A DNA stretch of 10,000 bases from Conus ventricosus. Lineage: Eukaryota > Mollusca > Gastropoda > Neogastropoda > Conidae. Of the stretch, positions 6,185 to 10,000 are shown one piece after another. Position 1 is the first letter of the stretch, and the number at the start of each line of letters is the position of its first letter. The notes under the pieces were generated by a model. That model had not been told where the DNA came from. It saw only the letters and a program-made list of their open reading frames with translations, and searched no databases. Position numbers and translations under genes: made by a program. Where the stretch lies: contig CM031601.1 in assembly GCA_018398815.1 (NCBI GenBank), positions 15,717,419 to 15,727,418 on the forward strand. The letters run 5' to 3'.

Positions 6185-9100
6185 TTGTTCATCCATAACA
6201 AGCAATCGTTTTCTTGAAAACGTGGTGGATTCTTCATTGTATTTGCTTAATGATGGGAGTATAACTAGGATTCCAGACATTCCCACTCATAGATCAAGCG
6301 CAATAGATCTGACAATGATTTCCCCCCAATTAGCTTTTGATTGCTTATGGCAAACATTTGATGACACTCTTGGAAGTGATCATCTGCCCATCATAATGAC
6401 AATTAATAAAACATACGACATAAAAAATTTGCCTGAAGACAAAATACTAAGTACAATTATAAGTTTGCCAACTGGGATAAGTTCAAGGCTTTTCTTTCCT
6501 ATAGACACATAGAGACTTTTTGTGAAGATGAAGAAAATGTAAATGATATGTATTCAAAATTCAACAAATATGATTCTCTTGGCCGCTGATGATTCAATAC
6601 CAAAATGTCGAACTAATACTTCTCCAAAAACACTTCATACCGGCAATGTGTGGTGGACTAAGGATTGCGAAGAAGCTGTAGCCTTAAAGAAACTGAAATA
6701 CAAAGAATATATTAAAAATAAAAGTGAAGAAAACCACCTAGAAATGAGAAAAGCTAAGTCACACTCAATCGAACAATTGCAAAAGCAAAGCGGCTTTACT
6801 GGACAGCGTTTTGTGCTAAAGAAGTTTCTCATCATAAGGACCTTCAAAAAGTGTGGCAAAAATTTCAAACTATGCAAAAAAGGGATAAATCTCCCAAGAT
6901 ATCCAGTTAATTTGGATAATAAAAAATTTCTCAACCTCATCTGAAAAAGCAGAAGCATTCGCTAACATGTTTTCAAAGACAATGCGTCTAGAAAGTCTTC
7001 CACAAGATTGCATACAACATAGGAAAAGGGAAGAAAAAACAGAGATGTACGAAGAGCCAATTTCAAATAATGACCACTATATAAATGCCCCCATAACTAA
7101 ATGCGAGTTAAACGACTCCATCTCCTTGATAGGTAATAAATCATCGTCAGTTGGATTGGACGCTGTTTCGAATGAAATGCTAAAACATTTACCAGATAAT
7201 TATCTTTGTTTTTTATTGAAAATATTCCAACGGTTTGGAATAATGGTGTAATGCCATCAATTTGGAAACAGTCTGTAATTATTCCCATTGTAAAAGCAAG
7301 GAAAGTCCCCCACAAGTGTCCACAGTTACCGTCCTGTAGCTCTGACGTCTCATGTAGGAAAACTTATGGAAAGAATTATACTAAATAGGCTTATCTATTT
7401 TTGTGATAAAAATGAAATAATACCTGTTAATCAAGCAGGCTTCAGAAAAGGAAGATCAACAACTGACCACATTGTAAAATTAACAACACAAATTAAGCAT
7501 CAATTTGCCAGGCGAAAGAGTACTCTGGCGACATTTTTTGATGTTAAAAAAGCCTTTGATAGCGTGTGGCATGCTAGATTGCTATATAAACTGAAGAAAA
7601 TTGGCATATCTGGTAATTTTTATAACTACGTTAGAGAATTTTTATCAGAAAGAAGTTTGCAAGTCAGGGTAGAAAAACACAATACTCAAATTTTAAATCG
7701 CTAGAAATGGGCATTCCCCAAGGTTCCGTAATTGCTCCAATGTTATTTAATATTTTGTTACATGATCTCCCAAAGCACGTAACTAAAACCGCTACCGTTG
7801 TGCAGTATGCTGATGATCTGTGTATGTGGATAAATGCTAGTCTAAAAAAAACACGCCAAAAGGATCAATCAGCTATTACAAAAAAAATATATCAGGCAGA
7901 GCTAAATAATCTTAGTAAGTACTTGTTTGAAAATGGACTGAAACTTTCCCATGAAAAAACGTATATAGTGTTATTTAATAATGGTGATGATCCCGTTGAT
8001 CTGCCGTCTTTTAGACTTGATGGAATAACACTTCAGTATGTCCACTCAGTAAAATTCTTAGGAGTTTACTTCACATCTAAATTGACATGGAAAGTTCACA
8101 TTGATTATCTCTTAAACCAGGCTAGGAAAAGTTTGAATTTTTTGAAAATCTTAAGCAAGCAAAGCTGGTGCCAGGATGTAAAAACATTGAAACATCTGGC
8201 AATATCACTCGTTCGTTCTAAGCTATCGTATGCTCAAGAAGCTTTCTTTTGTGCTCCTAAATATTTGTTGCAAAAACTGCAAAGTGTTGATAGGAAGGCT
8301 TTTAAATTATGCTTGGGAATCCCTGTACATGCTTCTACAGTAGGGACATATTCGGAAATTGATGTTTTGCCTTTAAACGAATACAGAACACTCACTTTGG
8401 CAAAATATGTTGTGAAATGTACAGCTTTGAAAGGTGTAAATGAAACAGAAATCGCTTTAAATCCATCTACTGATTACCCAAACGAGCGAAAAACATTTCC
8501 TGCTTGTCTACTGTTGGCTCGTACTCTGCCCATTTGTTGCAGAAAACTGATTTGACTCCCGACTCTTTGGCAAAGATTTCTCATACTGATCCAATCCCAA
8601 GCTGGGAAAGAAACAGGGCAAAATTGACCTTAATCACACTGATGCTAAAAAAGCTGAACATCCGCCATATCTTGTCATATTCAGCAAAGATGCATATGCA
8701 AAGCAAGTATCCTAACCATCTTAAGGTATATACTGATGGATCATTGACAAATAACAAGAACGCTGGATCCGCTTTTGTTATTCCATCACTTAAAGTAGAT
8801 AAAGCGTATTCAATAGGAAAAAATCGATCTATCTTAGTCGCCGAAATGATAGCTATACTAATGGCTTTGACATATTTAATTGATTTACCGCAATCAATCT
8901 TGCAAGTATTGTTATGTGTCGACTCAATGTCAGTACTACAATCTATCAGGTTTTTCAGTTCTAATTCTGAAAACTTTGTTTTAAAGGAAATATGTCATTT
9001 AATTCATATTTTGATGTGCAAAGGGACCGATTTAACTTTTTTCTGGGTCCCTTCCCACTGTGGAATTTGGGGCAATGAATTTGCTGACAGATCTGCCAAA

Positions 9101-9541
9101 AAAGGAGCCAAAACTAAAATGAGTGCACAGTCACTTTCTGTCCCCTTGACTTTACAAGAGTGTCATCAAGTTTTAAAACAAGTGGCTTGGGACGTTTTTA
9201 GAAACAACCAGAACATCCCCTATTTGCGGGTTAATGCTCGAAATAGCCATGTTCTCAGCTTTGATCAGGTTGAAGGCATTGAACACCTGCAGGTTCGTGA
9301 TATGTATCAGTACAGAAACTTTGTTTCAGTATTTTATAGACTGAAACTTGACGCATTCAGAACGAAATATAGTGCAGGAACAAAATGCATATGTGGTAAG
9401 GCAAACGTGTCGAGAGCCCACGTTTTATTTGATTGTGTGACTCTTAAGGCATACTTACCATGTTTATTAGGCATGACAGTGACTGATGTTTTTTCTGATA
9501 TTGATTTTTTCTTTCAAAGTTACCTTTTGTTTAATATGTAG
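6185..9541 (+). pseudogene. LINE pol: APE (end)-RT-RNase H-zinc knuckle, frameshifted
   Basis: The polyprotein would nick the target, reverse-transcribe the element RNA and degrade it in the hybrid. Visible in order: the C-terminal APE motifs SAIDLT (6297-6314) and GSDHLPI (6372-6392); an RT thumb/finger region with NQAGFRKGRSTTDH (from about 7426), FDVKKAFD (7537-7560), GIPQGSVIAP (7710-7739), the catalytic YADD (7806-7817) and FLGVYFTSKLTW (about 8057-8092); RNase H with YTDGS (8729-8743), AEM (Glu at 8843-8845), VDS (Asp 8921-8923), PSHCG (His 9056-9058) and FADR (Asp 9086-9088); and CICGKANVSRAHVLFDC (9386-9436). The reading frame changes near 6450, 6577, 6785, 6907, 7225, 7310, 7690 and 8500, mostly as one-base losses, yet I found no stop inside the correct frame of any piece. 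All catalytic residues are retained. Confidence 0.9.
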
Positions 9542-9590
9542 TCCTGTTAGATATTTGCTATAATGTTATAAGTAGTAAATATTCCATGTT
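6185..9590 (+). mobile_element. I-superfamily non-LTR retrotransposon, 5'-truncated
   Basis: The order endonuclease end, reverse transcriptase, RNase H and Cys/His knuckle defines an I-group LINE; Nimb, known from molluscs, is a plausible clade, but this is inference. The 5' end is missing: the first recognisable residues (about 6201) are already deep in the APE endonuclease, so ORF1 and most of the endonuclease are absent, as with incomplete reverse transcription. The left boundary coincides with the end of the CA-rich microsatellite. After the stop at 9539-9541 there is a short AT-rich stretch that is probably 3' UTR, then simple repeats. The exact 3' end and any target duplication cannot be seen, so the right edge is approximate. 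Confidence 0.85.
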
Positions 9591-9629
9591 TTGCGTGCAC
9601 TTCCACACACCTATGCATCACACACATAC

Positions 9630-9630
<1 letters not shown>
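9542..9630. other. AT-rich LINE 3' flank, probable 3' UTR
   Basis: About 90 bp follow the LINE stop codon, first AT-rich and then CA-rich. No poly(A) signal can be assigned with confidence and no clear tail repeat marks the end of the element. Confidence 0.45.
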
Positions 9631-9633
<3 letters not shown>

Positions 9634-9672
<39 letters not shown>

Positions 9673-9686
9673 TCTCTCTCTACTCT

Positions 9687-9720
<34 letters not shown>
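9634..9720. repeat. (CT)n microsatellite
   Basis: CT repeat with a few interruptions (ATCT near 9669, TACT near 9681 and TTCT near 9690). The purine/pyrimidine strand asymmetry is complete. The Arg/Glu minus-strand and Ser/Leu plus-strand frames across it are artefacts. Confidence 0.97.
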
Positions 9721-9724
<4 letters not shown>

Positions 9725-9794
9725 AATATCACACAATTTTGTGAAAAGACGTAAAAATGAAAGTACTACTACTACTACACACGCGCACGCAGGC

Positions 9795-10000
<206 letters not shown>

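Noticed and set aside
5737..6286. Long Cys/Val-rich minus-strand reading frames and a Thr/His plus-strand frame
   Set aside because: They are translations of the CA/ATC microsatellite; no domain, no start context, and composition set entirely by the repeat.
6543..7251. Separate small genes between the endonuclease and RT domains
   Set aside because: The frames join up as consecutive pieces of one LINE polyprotein (linker between APE and RT) once the frame changes are recognised.

Overview
The window looks like repeat-dense intergenic DNA from an invertebrate animal. The combination of an RTE-like LINE, an RNase H-bearing I-superfamily LINE, DD34E Tc1-like transposons and very long CA, TA and CT dinucleotide tracts would fit a mollusc, but that assignment is inference and the sequence does not prove it. 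I see no host gene, tRNA, rRNA or CRISPR array. All recognisable coding sequence belongs to transposable elements, and every copy is frameshifted.

Layout, left to right. Positions 1-1104 hold the 3' part of an RTE-like LINE reverse transcriptase on the plus strand, broken into several frames and cut by the window edge. A (TA)n tract (1175-1315) follows. Two different Tc1/mariner elements lie next in the same orientation, at 1316-2855 and 2888-4475. Each has matching terminal inverted repeats and a broken DD34E transposase on the minus strand. Only about 32 bp of TA repeat separates them, and TA repeat also flanks them outside. Region 4523-5813 is non-coding and contains three diverged copies (A, B, C) of one dispersed repeat, separated by a TA/GT microsatellite. 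Read on the minus strand, copy A carries a perfect hammerhead-ribozyme core: both conserved catalytic strands around a 5-bp helix II, with hairpins on each side. A compound CA/ATC/CA microsatellite (5814-6180) leads directly into a 5'-truncated LINE of the I superfamily (6185-9541, plus strand). It encodes the end of an APE endonuclease, a reverse transcriptase with YADD, an RNase H with its acidic residues and a C-terminal Cys/His knuckle. The right edge holds long (CT)n and (CA)n tracts and about 90 bp of unassigned sequence.

None of these elements is likely to act autonomously as the sequence reads. The most notable signal is the hammerhead-like RNA motif and its repeat family. A second notable point is that the LINE is broken by about eight single-base frameshifts with no in-frame stop that I found, which suggests sequencing indels as much as natural decay.
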